44,461 nucleotides of DNA from an uncultured Lachnospiraceae bacterium (GCA_910585715.1 CAJUEX010000025.1:1-44461); one strand, 5' to 3'; shown: positions 25,146 to 34,268, counted from the first letter of the stretch. Notes: generated by a model from the sequence alone, not told the origin. A program made the numbers and translations.

Positions 25146-27575
25146 ATGAATACAGCATTATCATGGATTAAAGCATATGTGCCGGAACTTGCATGTACCG
25201 ACCAGGAATATACCGATGCGATGACTCTTACAGGAACAAAGGTGGAGACCTTTCAACGGCTGGATAAAAATCTGGATAAAATCTATGTGGGACAGATTGA
25301 ATCCATTGAAAAGCATCCGGATGCGGATAAGTTGATTATCTGTCAGGTAAATATAGGAAAGGAAACCCTGCAGATTGTAACGGGGGCTCCTAATGTAAAA
25401 GTGGGAGATAAGGTTCCGGTTGTTATAGACGGAGGCAAGGTTGCAGGAGGGCATGACGGCGGTCCGTTGCCGGAGGACGGAATCACAATTAAAAACGGAA
25501 AGCTAAGGGGGGTGGAATCCTTTGGAATGATGTGTTCCATTGAAGAGTTAGGCTCAAGCAGGGATATGTACCCGGAGGCGCCGGAGCTTGGCATTTACAT
25601 TTTCCCGGAGGATGCAAAGGTGGGCGCCGATGCCATAGAAGAGCTGGGGCTCAAGGACACGGTTTTTGAATACGAGATTACCTCTAACAGAGTGGACTGC
25701 TACAGCGTGCTCGGCATTGCAAGAGAAGCGGCAGTTACCTTTGGCAAACCATTTATTATGCCTAAGGTAGAAGTAAAGGGAAACGGAGAAAAAATAGAAG
25801 ACTATATTTCCGTGGAAGTAAAGGATCAGGAGCTTTGTCCAAGATACTGCGCAAGGGTATGTACCAATATTAAGATCGCACCTTCGCCAAAATGGATGCA
25901 GAGAAGACTGGCGGCAAGCGGTATTCGCCCCATCAACAATCTGGTTGACATAACAAACTATGTAATGGAAGAATATGGACAGCCCATGCATGCTTTCGAC
26001 CTATCCACCATTTCAGGCAATAAAATCATAGTGCGCAGGGCTGAGGACGGAGAGGAATTTCAGACACTGGACGGACAGATTAGAAAGCTGGATAAGGATA
26101 TGCTAATGATTTGCGACGGCGAAAAGGAAATCGGCATTGCCGGAATCATGGGCGGTGAAAATTCCAAAATTACGGATGATGTAAAAACCGTATTATTTGA
26201 AGCCGCTATTTTCCATGGTGCAAATATCCGGAAATCCGCAAAGCGTCTCGGGCTTCGTACCGAGGCTTCCGGCAAGTTTGAAAAGGGACTGGATCCTTAC
26301 AATGCAGAGGCTGCCATTAACAGGGCATGCCAGCTGATTGAAGAATTAGGCTGCGGGGAAGTAGTGGACGGCATGATAGATGTAAAGGCTCCTTTAAAGG
26401 AACTGAACCGGATTCCTTTTAAGGCGGAAAGAGTCAACAGGCTTCTTGGAACGGATATTTCCCAGCAGGAAATGCTTGCTATTTTTGAGCGTCTGGAATT
26501 AAAGGTGCTTACAGAAGAAAACGGAGATAAGCTTCTTGAAATTCCTTCTTTCCGTCAGGATCTGGAAGGAATTGCGGATATTGCGGAGGAAGTGGCAAGA
26601 TTTTACGGCTATGACAAAATTCCGACAACCCTTCCAAGCGGGGAAGCTACTACAGGAAAACTGCCTTTTAAGCTGCGCATTGAAGAAAAGGCAAGGGACA
26701 TTGCGGAGTATTGTGGATTTTCACAGGGAATGTGCTATTCTTTTGAAAGTCCCAAGGTATTTGACAAGTTGTTAATCCCTAATGAAGATGTGCTCAGGAA
26801 AGCAATTGTAATTGCAAATCCTCTTGGAGAGGATTTCTCCATTATGAGAACCATTTCCTTAAATGGAATGCTGACTTCTCTGGCAACTAATTATAACAGA
26901 AGAAATAAAGATGTGCGTTTATATGAGCTCGGCAATATTTATCTGCCAAAGGAAGTGCCCCTTACGGAGCTGCCGGATGAAAGGATGGAATTCACCCTTG
27001 GCATGTATGGAGACGGGGATTTCTTTACGATGAAAGGTGTGGTGGAGGAATTTTTTGAAGCTATAGGCATGGATAAAAAAGCGGTTTATGACCCCAATGC
27101 AGGAAAGCCCTTCTTACATCCTGGCAGACAGGCAAACATTATATATGACGGAAAAACAGTAGGATATTTAGGGGAGGTCCATCCGGAGGTATGCGATAAT
27201 TATGATATCGGAACAAAGGCTTATGTGGCAGTGCTTGACATTCCGTCCATCCTTCCTTTTGCAACCTTTAACAGAAAATACCGGGGAATCGCAAAATATC
27301 CTGCTGTGAAACGGGATATTTCCATGGTAGTGCCAAAGGAAATTCTGGCAGGTCAGATTGAAGCAATGATTGCACAGAGAGGCGGTAAGATTTTAGAGCA
27401 TTATGAGCTGTTCGATATTTATGAAGGAGAACAGATTAAGGAAGGCTTTAAATCCATGGCATACTCCATTTATTTCAGGGCAAGTGACAGGACATTGGAG
27501 GAAGCGGATGTAAACGGCGCCATGAAGAAGATTTTAAACGGTCTGGAAGGGCTTGGCATTGAACTGAGACAATAA
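25146..27575 (+). CDS. pheT: Phenylalanyl-tRNA synthetase beta subunit
   Basis: Partner of PheS in the alpha2-beta2 enzyme, 809 residues, normal length. Domains in order: the EMAP/tRNA-binding OB fold (about 40-150, with HPDADKL and GAPNV), the B3/B4 editing domain (about 210-385, containing ITNYVMEEYGQPMHAFD and RTEASGKFEKGLDP), B5 (about 400-475), a catalytic-like core, and a C-terminal anticodon-binding FDX-ACB domain (about 715-809, starting KYPAVKRDISMV). AGGAAT upstream is a moderate ribosome site. It shares the pheS T-box unless the intervening repeats carry a promoter. Confidence 0.95.
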   Translation: MNTALSWIKAYVPELACTDQEYTDAMTLTGTKVETFQRLDKNLDKIYVGQIESIEKHPDADKLIICQVNIGKETLQIVTGAPNVKVGDKVPVVIDGGKVAGGHDGGPLPEDGITIKNGKLRGVESFGMMCSIEELGSSRDMYPEAPELGIYIFPEDAKVGADAIEELGLKDTVFEYEITSNRVDCYSVLGIAREAAVTFGKPFIMPKVEVKGNGEKIEDYISVEVKDQELCPRYCARVCTNIKIAPSPKWMQRRLAASGIRPINNLVDITNYVMEEYGQPMHAFDLSTISGNKIIVRRAEDGEEFQTLDGQIRKLDKDMLMICDGEKEIGIAGIMGGENSKITDDVKTVLFEAAIFHGANIRKSAKRLGLRTEASGKFEKGLDPYNAEAAINRACQLIEELGCGEVVDGMIDVKAPLKELNRIPFKAERVNRLLGTDISQQEMLAIFERLELKVLTEENGDKLLEIPSFRQDLEGIADIAEEVARFYGYDKIPTTLPSGEATTGKLPFKLRIEEKARDIAEYCGFSQGMCYSFESPKVFDKLLIPNEDVLRKAIVIANPLGEDFSIMRTISLNGMLTSLATNYNRRNKDVRLYELGNIYLPKEVPLTELPDERMEFTLGMYGDGDFFTMKGVVEEFFEAIGMDKKAVYDPNAGKPFLHPGRQANIIYDGKTVGYLGEVHPEVCDNYDIGTKAYVAVLDIPSILPFATFNRKYRGIAKYPAVKRDISMVVPKEILAGQIEAMIAQRGGKILEHYELFDIYEGEQIKEGFKSMAYSIYFRASDRTLEEADVNGAMKKILNGLEGLGIELRQ

Positions 27576-27602
27576 CAGCCCGGAATGGATTTTGAAAAAA
27601 CA

Positions 27603-27641
27603 TAACAGTTCCTACAGCAGATTTCACCGCAGGAACTGTTA
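27603..27641 (+). repeat. Dispersed TAACAGTTC inverted-repeat element, copy 2
   Basis: TAACAGTTCCT (27603-27613) pairs perfectly with AGGAACTGTTA (27631-27641). The middle, CAGATTTCACCGC, matches copy 3. On the minus strand the stem is followed by six T residues, so it could also stop antisense transcription. Confidence 0.6.
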
Positions 27642-27667
27642 CTGAAAAACAAAGAAATGAGAACAAC

Positions 27668-28702
27668 ATGGATAACATAAAAAAATCAGATTTTTATTTT
27701 GATCTGCCGCAGGAATTGATTGCGCAGGACCCTTTAGAGGACAGAACCGGTTCAAGGCTTCTTGCCTTAAAGAAAGACACGGGGGAGATTTCCCATCATA
27801 CTTTCCGGGATATCACCGGCTTTTTAAGGCCGGGGGACTGTCTTGTCTTAAATGATACCAAAGTGCTTCCCGCAAGGCTTATGGGAGTAAAAGAAGATAC
27901 CGGGGCAAACATTGAGGTGTTGTTGTTAAAAAGAAGGGAAAACGACTGCTGGGAAACTCTTGTAAAGCCGGGAAAAAAAGCAAAGCCGGGTACAAAGCTG
28001 GTTTTTGGAGACGGGCTGTTAAAAGCAGAGGTGTTAAAGGTGTTAGAGGAGGGCAACCGCCTGATTCAGTTTTCCTATGAAGGCATTTTTGAAGAGGTGC
28101 TGGACCGGCTTGGAGAAATGCCCCTTCCGCCTTACATCACCCATAAGCTTCAGGATAAGTCCAGATATCAGACTGTATATGCCAGATATGAAGGCTCTGC
28201 GGCGGCACCCACGGCAGGACTGCATTTTACAAAGGAGCTTCTAAACAAAATTGAAGAAATGGGGATATCCATTGCCTATGTGACCTTGCATGTAGGTCTT
28301 GGTACCTTTCGGCCTGTAAAGGTGGATAATATATTAGAGCATCACATGCATTCGGAATATTATCAAATATCAAAGGAAGCAGCGGAGAAGATAAACAGGG
28401 CAAAGGCAGAAGGACACCGGGTCATTGCGGTTGGCACCACAAGCTGCCGCACATTGGAAAGCGCCGTGAAAGAGGATGGAACGGTGGAAGAATGCTGCGA
28501 TAATACGGAAATCTTTATTTATCCCGGTTATCAGTTTCAAATGATTGACGGGCTGATTACCAATTTCCATCTGCCGGAATCCACACTGATTATGCTTGTA
28601 TCGGCGCTGGCAGGCAGGGAGCATGTGCTTTTGGCATATGAGGAAGCTATCCGGGAGAAATACCGGTTCTTTTCTTTTGGGGATGCCATGGTGATTTTGT
28701 GA
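27668..28702 (+). CDS. queA: S-adenosylmethionine:tRNA ribosyltransferase-isomerase
   Basis: Transfers and isomerises the ribose of SAM onto preQ1-modified tRNA to give epoxyqueuosine, the penultimate step of queuosine synthesis. 344 residues, normal length. Family signatures: FYFDLPQELIAQDPLEDR at the N-terminus, LNDTKVLPARL, PTAGLHFT, THVGLGTFRPV-like HVGLGTFRPVK, and GLITNFHLPES. The ribosome site is weak (GAGAAC). Other queuosine genes are not in the window. It may be read through from pheT, as no plus-strand terminator separates them. Confidence 0.95.
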   Translation: MDNIKKSDFYFDLPQELIAQDPLEDRTGSRLLALKKDTGEISHHTFRDITGFLRPGDCLVLNDTKVLPARLMGVKEDTGANIEVLLLKRRENDCWETLVKPGKKAKPGTKLVFGDGLLKAEVLKVLEEGNRLIQFSYEGIFEEVLDRLGEMPLPPYITHKLQDKSRYQTVYARYEGSAAAPTAGLHFTKELLNKIEEMGISIAYVTLHVGLGTFRPVKVDNILEHHMHSEYYQISKEAAEKINRAKAEGHRVIAVGTTSCRTLESAVKEDGTVEECCDNTEIFIYPGYQFQMIDGLITNFHLPESTLIMLVSALAGREHVLLAYEEAIREKYRFFSFGDAMVIL

Positions 28703-28727
28703 AAAGGCCTGCAAAAAAGGAGAACTT

Positions 28728-29255
28728 ATGAAAAGTATTATAAAATCCGTCGGATATGTATTATTTTATGTAATGTTTCAAGTGGTGGTTTTGTCTGTAA
28801 TGGCAAGCGCCATGGCAGCTTTTGGATGGAGCATGAACGAAGTGGAAAGCTTTATGAACAATAATTCGATGGGCTTAACTATTATTACAAATGTTTTAAC
28901 AGTGTTGATACTAATGGCATTTTTTAAAATCCGGAAAAAGAAATTATTAAAAGAAATAAATGTGACACCCATAAGCTTTCAGGATTGTTTTTTGCCTTGC
29001 AGGGCTGCTTTTGCTTATTCATTTGCATTTTCATTAGTTACATACAGTATGAACTTTGAAAATCAAGTACAAATAAAGGCATGTGTGGAACATTATTCAG
29101 ATTTCGTACCATATTTAGGAACAATAGTACAAATCATTACACTTTTGCTCATTTCTCCAATTGCAGAAGAAATTATATTTCGCGGGCTCGTCTTAGATTG
29201 CTATGTGTGTTGTTTCAATAAACGTTCCGGAAGAAATATTGCTGAATTTACATGA
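28728..29255 (+). pseudogene. CPBP-family intramembrane protease, truncated
   Basis: The N-terminal ~155 residues are a CPBP (Abi/CAAX-protease-like) membrane protein: four helices and then the first catalytic motif EEIIFRG at about residues 145-151. Right after this, near nt 29190-29203, homology stops and the frame continues into the beginning of the UPF0175 gene, ending after 175 residues. The later motifs (FxxxR and HxxxD/N) needed for activity are missing, and intact members are usually 220-300 residues. AAGGAGAA at 28717-28724 shows it was once normally translated. It is best read as a gene cut by an insertion or deletion that brought in the toxin-antitoxin pair. Confidence 0.75.
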
Positions 29256-29457
29256 AAATGAAGATGATTTTGCGGCATATATGAAATGTATGCTTGCAGT
29301 AGATTTATACAAAAACAAAAAAGTGTCATTAGGATACTGCGCAAGCATAGCAGATATGTCAAAAGAGGATTTTATAAAATATCTTGGCAAAAATGAGATA
29401 TCTATATTTTCTTTTGAGAGTGAAAAAGAATTCTTGGAGGAATTGGCAAATGCGTAA
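29203..29457 (+). CDS. UPF0175-family protein, antitoxin-like
   Basis: 84-residue protein with the family pattern: VSINVPEEILLNL at the start, then LAVDLYKNKKVSLGYCASIADMSKEDFIKYLG, a helix-turn-helix-like segment, and a short acidic tail. UPF0175 proteins usually pair with DUF3368 PIN-like toxins, and a DUF3368 gene overlaps its end by 8 nt here. No ribosome site is seen before the ATG at 29203, and the sequence upstream belongs to the broken CPBP gene. The original 5' region was therefore probably lost, and expression is doubtful. Confidence 0.75.
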   Translation: MCVVSINVPEEILLNLHENEDDFAAYMKCMLAVDLYKNKKVSLGYCASIADMSKEDFIKYLGKNEISIFSFESEKEFLEELANA

Positions 29458-29942
29458 GGTGATAGTTAACACTACGCCCCTGATTGCATTGTGTCATGTT
29501 GGACAGCTTGATGTATTGAAGAAAATTTATGGAGAAATTACAATTCCTCAAGCAGTATATCGGGAACTGTCAGAAAAGAAAGAATCAATATGCAAGAAGC
29601 AAGGTGGATAATTCTCTTGATTGGATTCATGTGGAAAATATAGAGAACCAGATGGCAAAAACTATGTTCAAAACACAATTACATGATGGTGAAGTAGAGG
29701 TTATGATTTTAGCGAAAGAAAAAAATGCAGATACTGTCATTATAGATGATGCTAATGCGAAGAAACATGCAAAATACTTAAAATTACCTGTGACGGGTAC
29801 GATTGGTGTTCTGATAAAGGCAAAGAGGCAGGGATATATAAGTGAGTTAAAGCCTGTTATACAGAAGATGATTGATAAAAATATTTATATTTCTGAAAAA
29901 CTTATGAAACTTTGCTTAGAGCAGGTAAATGAAGAAATGTAG
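29450..29942 (+). pseudogene. DUF3368 PIN-like toxin gene, frameshifted
   Basis: The start MRKVIVNTTPLIALCHVGQLDVL...YGEITIPQAVYREL matches the DUF3368/PIN N-terminus with its active-site Asn/Thr region. This frame hits TAA at 29609-29611. The remainder, DWIHVENI..., HDGEVEVMILAKEKNADTVIIDDANAKKHAKYL and VTGTIGVLIKAK, continues in the +1 frame to 29942. The switch must lie between 29529 and 29611, plausibly in the A-rich run near 29571-29584. A one-base insertion explains it. Rejoined, the product would be about 163 residues, normal for the family. GGAGG at 29436-29440 serves the first frame. Confidence 0.75.
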
Positions 29943-30019
29943 CGTTAGAGACAAGTTAAGCACAATGTAACTGCCAGATATAAAATGGCTCAAGTATCGG
30001 TAATTCACTTCATGCAGGC

Positions 30020-30048
30020 TTGCATTTTTCAAGAAATTAGGATAAAAT
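30020..30048 (+). promoter_or_regulatory. Promoter of PilZ gene
   Basis: TTGCAT at 30020-30025, 17-bp spacer, TAAAAT at 30043-30048. A palindrome ATGCA-GGCT-TGCAT (30012-30025) overlaps the -35. Confidence 0.6.
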
Positions 30049-30085
30049 ACAATAGAATGTGAAATTTGCTGGAAAGGGGTTACAT

Positions 30086-30430
30086 ATGGAAGAAAAAAGA
30101 AAAAGCAGAAGAATGGAATTGACTTCTAAATTGATTGTTAAGCGGCTTAGCGGAAAGAAGACAGACGGCGCCAGTGAAGTCATCATTGATGTGCAGAACG
30201 TTTCCAAGACGGGAGTAGGTTTTACCTGTGATACCCTTTTGGATATTGGTACTGTATATGAAGCTTATCTGACAATCTGGACAAAGGAAGTCATTCATGC
30301 ATTTGTTGAGGTGGTCCGTATTGCAAAAGAAGATAATACATATTCTTATGGCGGAATCTTTATCGGCATGCCGGAAATGGACGCTGCCAGAATCGAAGTG
30401 TATGATACCGTTACTGCCAATGTGAAATAA
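30086..30430 (+). CDS. PilZ-domain protein (c-di-GMP receptor)
   Basis: A stand-alone PilZ domain of 114 residues. The c-di-GMP-binding elements are present: the N-terminal RxxxR-type arginines in EKRKSRRMEL, and the NVSKTGVGF motif (D/NxSxxG) at about residues 38-46, followed by the beta-barrel. Such proteins couple c-di-GMP levels to motility, surface polymers or secretion through partners. The ATG at 30086 follows AAAGGGG at 30073-30079; a GTG at 30059 is less likely. It has its own promoter and terminator; no cyclase or phosphodiesterase gene is nearby. Confidence 0.88.
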   Translation: MEEKRKSRRMELTSKLIVKRLSGKKTDGASEVIIDVQNVSKTGVGFTCDTLLDIGTVYEAYLTIWTKEVIHAFVEVVRIAKEDNTYSYGGIFIGMPEMDAARIEVYDTVTANVK

Positions 30431-30455
30431 GTCTACATGATAATTGTAAAATAAG

Positions 30456-30503
30456 AAAATGCGTCCTGCCTTTTTTGAATAATGTAAAGGCAGGGCGCAT
30501 TTT
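30456..30503. terminator. Bidirectional terminator between PilZ gene and aroA
   Basis: AAAATGCGTCCTGCCTTT (30456-30473) pairs with 30486-30503 over 18 bp with one wobble. Flanking A and T runs let it stop transcription from both converging genes. Confidence 0.92.
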
Positions 30504-30566
30504 CAGTCTTTGCATACATAGCTGTTACTTTTTCCATGCTTTATGTAATGCCCGTTTTTGAGTATT

Positions 30567-31844
30567 CTATTTAGTCAGCCGTGCTAAATCCTCATAAAAA
30601 GCAGGATAAGAAATATTGACGCACTGGCTGTCCTTTATTTCTGTAATGCCGTCTGCGCATAAAGCGGCAACTGCAAAGCTCATGGCAATCCGGTGATCTG
30701 CTTTAGAATCAATAACGGCTCCGGACAGCGGCGCGCCTCCATGAATAATCATGCCGTCTTCCGTGGGAGTAATGTTGCAGCCCATGGCAGACAGATTTTC
30801 CGCCATCACGTCAATCCGGTTGGATTCTTTTACTTTTAATTCTGCAGCATCCATAATAGTAGTAGTGCCCTCTGCAAATGCAGCCATAACCGCAATGATG
30901 GGAAGCTCGTCAATTAGAGTGGGAATGATTTCCCCTTTGATGGTAATTCCGTGAAGAGTGCCGGATTTCACAAGAATATCCGCAACCGGTTCACCATGCT
31001 CCTCATTTACATTTAAAAGAGTGATGCTGCCGCCCATTTCCTTTGCCACCTTTAAAATACCATCCCTGGTAGGATTGATTCCCACATTTTTTATGAGAAT
31101 TTCGCTGTTTGGAACAATAAGACCGGCGGCAATAAAGTAAGCGGCTGAAGAAATATCCCCCGGCACATCTACCTTTTGCCCCAAAAGCTCCGGCTCCGGA
31201 AGTATGGAGACGGTAGTATCCCTGTTTGTAAGGGCAGCTCCGAAATAGCTCAGCATGATTTCTGAGTGATTCCGGCTTATGTAAGGCTCCGTTACCTTTG
31301 TTTCCCCGTCTGCATAAAGCCCTGCCAAAAGGATGGCTGATTTTACCTGAGCGGAAGCGACCTTGGAAGTATAATGGATTGCTTTCAGATGCTTTCCGGT
31401 AATGGAAAGGGGGGCACAGCCGTTTCCGCTTATGCTTTTTATGTCTGCCCCCATTTCAGTTAATGGGTCTATAATGCGCTTCATGGGGCGCTTTTGAATA
31501 GAAGCATCTCCCGTTAAGGTTACGGAAAAGGGCTGGGGAGCCAGTATGCCGGAAATCAGCCGGACAGTAGTGCCGCTGTTGCCTGCATCCAATAATTCCG
31601 AAGGGGCGCTTAAGCCATGCAGTCCTTTTCCGTGGACTAAAATTCTGTCCGGAGTATTTTCAATGGAAATGCCCAGCTTCCGAAAGCAGGAGATAGTGGA
31701 CAAACAGTCCGCGCCCTGCAGGAAGTTGGTAACCTCCGTCAATCCCCGGGAAATGGAACCGAACATAACTGCCCGGTGGGAAATGGATTTATCTCCGGGA
31801 ATGGTTACTTCCCCTTTTAATCTCTGCACCTTTTTAAATTCCAT
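30567..31844 (-). CDS. aroA: 3-phosphoshikimate 1-carboxyvinyltransferase (EPSP synthase)
   Basis: Sixth step of the shikimate pathway: joins PEP and shikimate 3-phosphate. 425 residues. Motifs: GDKSISHRAVM at about residues 18-28, LDAGNSGTTVRL near 86-97, and DHRIAMSFAVAAL near the C-terminus. GNSGT rather than GNAGT places it with class II enzymes, which are generally less sensitive to glyphosate (family knowledge). It is the last gene of a minus-strand aroF-tyrA-aroA unit; 158 bp separate it from tyrA. AAAGGAA upstream on the minus strand supports the start. Confidence 0.95.
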   Translation of the reverse strand: MEFKKVQRLKGEVTIPGDKSISHRAVMFGSISRGLTEVTNFLQGADCLSTISCFRKLGISIENTPDRILVHGKGLHGLSAPSELLDAGNSGTTVRLISGILAPQPFSVTLTGDASIQKRPMKRIIDPLTEMGADIKSISGNGCAPLSITGKHLKAIHYTSKVASAQVKSAILLAGLYADGETKVTEPYISRNHSEIMLSYFGAALTNRDTTVSILPEPELLGQKVDVPGDISSAAYFIAAGLIVPNSEILIKNVGINPTRDGILKVAKEMGGSITLLNVNEEHGEPVADILVKSGTLHGITIKGEIIPTLIDELPIIAVMAAFAEGTTTIMDAAELKVKESNRIDVMAENLSAMGCNITPTEDGMIIHGGAPLSGAVIDSKADHRIAMSFAVAALCADGITEIKDSQCVNISYPAFYEDLARLTK

Positions 31845-32002
31845 TTTTAAAAATTCCTTTCTATGTTTTCAACATTTCCGGTATGAAGCGGACCGGCATA
31901 TTGGTGTGCTGATATATTGATATTTAACAGAATCCATTGTCTGTTTTTCCCTTGAACTGCAGACTTATGCTAAATATCAGTGTTTCAGTACATTAATTTT
32001 TG

Positions 32003-33115
32003 TCAGCCGGCAGTATAAATGGTATAGTTATTGTTTTCCAGCAGTTTAATAGCAGACTGTCTGGAGGCCTCATCATAAAATTCAATGCGCAGGGCGCCTT
32101 CTTCAAACTCCCGGTTGTGCATGATTCCGATATTTTTTATGCTGATACGGTGTTTTGCCAAAATAACCGATGTTCTGGCAATAGAGCCGGCCTCATCGGG
32201 TACCTCCAAATGAATATCATAGACTTTTTTGATAGGGCCGCTGGAAGCATTGGGAAAGGAATCCCGATAGTTTTTGGCAGTATCAAATAAAGAATAAATA
32301 AAATCTACGGAAGGAGCAGCCGGCAGGCTGTTCAATTCATCCCTTATTCTGATTAGGGAAGATATATAATCATCCAGCAGATTCCGGATATTTTCCGTAT
32401 TGGTCATGCAGATTTGCTGCCACATAACCGGAGAGGAGGAGGCGATCCTTGTAATATCCTTAAATCCTCCGGCAGCAATCAGTTTCATAAGCCCTTTTTC
32501 CGTATCAGAATCCTTTACCAGATTTACCAGGCTGGAAGCAATGATATGAGGCAGATGGCTTACGGCTGCCGTAATATAATCGTGTTCTTTATAGTCTAAA
32601 ATAAGGGGAATGGCTCCAAAGGAGGCTACCAGCTCTTTATAGCTGTTCAAAAGGTCTTTTGATACGTATTCCGTGGGGGTTAAAATATAGTAGGCATTTT
32701 CCAAAAGAAGTGGGTTGGAATTTTCATAGCCGGTCTTTTCGCTGCCGGCCATAGGATGCCCGCCGATAAAGCAGGATTCCAGCCCCTCTTTTGCAATGAC
32801 TTCATGAATAGCGGACTTAACGCTTCCTACGTCTGTGAGAATGCAGCCCTTTTGTATATAATCCTTTATATTCTTTAAGTTTTCATCATTTTTAGAAACC
32901 GGGGCACAGAGGAATAAAATGTCACACTGAAAAAAATCAGGACTTAACGACGGATAAGCTTCGTCAATAGTGCCTTCCTCCATGGCAAGAAGCAGGGTTT
33001 GTCTGTTAATATCAAAAGCCTTGATTTGAATATGGGGTTTTGCTTTTTTCACTGCCTTTGCTATGGAGCCGCCAATCAGGCCGAGCCCCATAAAGGCACA
33101 GGTAGTTATATCCAT
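32003..33115 (-). CDS. tyrA: Prephenate dehydrogenase with ACT domain
   Basis: NAD(P)-dependent oxidative decarboxylation of prephenate to 4-hydroxyphenylpyruvate, committing to tyrosine. 370 residues from the preferred start. The Rossmann motif is GLGLIGGSIAKA near the N-terminus, followed by the substrate-site GGHPMAGSEKTG and the helical dimerisation domain with ITAAVSHLPHIIA. A C-terminal ACT domain (about the last 80 residues, from YDIHLEVPDEAGSIART) suggests feedback control by tyrosine. The ATG at 33115 is chosen because GGAG is 9 nt upstream; an ATG at 33130, four bases after the aroF stop, has no ribosome site. Confidence 0.94.
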   Translation of the reverse strand: MDITTCAFMGLGLIGGSIAKAVKKAKPHIQIKAFDINRQTLLLAMEEGTIDEAYPSLSPDFFQCDILFLCAPVSKNDENLKNIKDYIQKGCILTDVGSVKSAIHEVIAKEGLESCFIGGHPMAGSEKTGYENSNPLLLENAYYILTPTEYVSKDLLNSYKELVASFGAIPLILDYKEHDYITAAVSHLPHIIASSLVNLVKDSDTEKGLMKLIAAGGFKDITRIASSSPVMWQQICMTNTENIRNLLDDYISSLIRIRDELNSLPAAPSVDFIYSLFDTAKNYRDSFPNASSGPIKKVYDIHLEVPDEAGSIARTSVILAKHRISIKNIGIMHNREFEEGALRIEFYDEASRQSAIKLLENNNYTIYTAG

Positions 33116-33134
33116 CTTTTGCGTCTCCATGTAT

Positions 33135-34148
33135 TTAGAAGGTACGGTTTACCAGCTTGGCAAATGGTTTTAATTCTTTGCATAAAGCATCAAACTTTTT
33201 AAAGGTCAGTGACTGAGGCCCGTCGGATAAGGCATTGGCAGGGTCATTGTGTACCTCTATCATAAGGCCGTCGCTGTCGCAGGCAACGGCTGCCTTTGCC
33301 ATGGGAGCCACATATTTGTAGGAACCGGTGGAGTGGGAAGGGTCCACAATAACCGGCAAATGTGTTTTGGACTTTAATACCGGAACAGCGCTGATGTCCA
33401 AAGTATTCCTTGTAGTTGTTTCAAAGGTGCGAATGCCTCTTTCACATAAAACCACATTTGGATTGCCTTCTGCAATAATATATTCCGCAGCATTGAGCCA
33501 TTCATCAATGGTGGCGCAAAGCCCTCTTTTTAACAGTACAGGCATACCGGAACGTCCGGCTTCCTTTAATAATATAAAGTTCTGCATATTTCTGGCGCCT
33601 ATCTGAATCATGTCCACATATTTTTGCGCCGCCTCAATAGCCTCCAGACTGACTACCTCGCAAATTGTGGTAAGACCGGTTTCCTGTTTGGCAGTCTGCA
33701 TATATCTTAAGCCTTCCGCCTCAAGTCCCTGAAAAGAGTAGGGGGAAGTACGGGGCTTGTAGGCGCCGCCTCTTAAAATGGTAGCTCCGGAAGCCTTTAC
33801 CGCATGGGCGATTTCCAAAAGCTGTTTTTCTGTTTCCACTGCGCAGGGACCTGCCATAATCGTCAGGTTTCCCGGTCCGATAGTCGTGTTTCCGACAGAA
33901 ACGGTAGTGGGTTCCGGATGAAGCTTAATATTGGAGAGCTTATAGCTTTCTGAAATGGGCACGATTTTTTCCACGTCCTTAAAGCTTGTGAGGTTTTCTG
34001 CCGGAAGCTTTGACTTATCGCCTACGATACCGATAATGGTCACTTCTTCCCCTTTTGACAGATGAACCTGAAGCTGGAAGCTTTCAATGTATTCTTTGAT
34101 GGATTGAATGCTGCTGTCGGCAGCATCCGGTTTCATTACTACGATCAT
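33135..34148 (-). CDS. aroF: DAHP synthase with N-terminal regulatory domain
   Basis: First step of the shikimate pathway: condenses PEP and erythrose 4-phosphate to DAHP. 337 residues, matching the class I-beta enzyme of Thermotoga type, with an N-terminal ferredoxin-like domain (about 1-70, the tyrosine-sensing domain in that enzyme) before the TIM barrel. Motifs: MAGPCAVE, GGAYKPRTSPYSFQGL, GARNMQNF, LLKRGL and DPSHSTGSYKYV. The ATG at 34148 follows GGAGAT; a longer frame to 34250 would run through the promoter. It leads the aroF-tyrA-aroA operon. Confidence 0.95.
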   Translation of the reverse strand: MIVVMKPDAADSSIQSIKEYIESFQLQVHLSKGEEVTIIGIVGDKSKLPAENLTSFKDVEKIVPISESYKLSNIKLHPEPTTVSVGNTTIGPGNLTIMAGPCAVETEKQLLEIAHAVKASGATILRGGAYKPRTSPYSFQGLEAEGLRYMQTAKQETGLTTICEVVSLEAIEAAQKYVDMIQIGARNMQNFILLKEAGRSGMPVLLKRGLCATIDEWLNAAEYIIAEGNPNVVLCERGIRTFETTTRNTLDISAVPVLKSKTHLPVIVDPSHSTGSYKYVAPMAKAAVACDSDGLMIEVHNDPANALSDGPQSLTFKKFDALCKELKPFAKLVNRTF

Positions 34149-34218
34149 TTTTTTATCTCCATTTCTGATTTTATTTTTTGTATTTTGATTGAAAATACGT
34201 GCTAAAAGCACATGAATT

Positions 34219-34268
34219 ATTGTAACGTGAGGGATTTGAAATGTCAACACTTTATTACTTTAAAGTGT
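34219..34268 (-). promoter_or_regulatory. aroF operon promoter with upstream inverted repeat
   Basis: On the minus strand, consensus TTGACA (34247-34242), 17-bp spacer, TACAAT (34224-34219). An inverted repeat ACACTTT (34247-34253) / AAAGTGT (34262-34268) abuts the -35, a candidate operator. A small GTGCT-TTT-AGCAC hairpin follows near the transcript start (about 34200-34212). Confidence 0.75.

Noticed and set aside
29529..29611. Programmed ribosomal frameshift in the DUF3368 gene
   Set aside because: The required shift is +1 and no slippery heptamer or stop-codon-linked shift signal is visible; a mutation is simpler.
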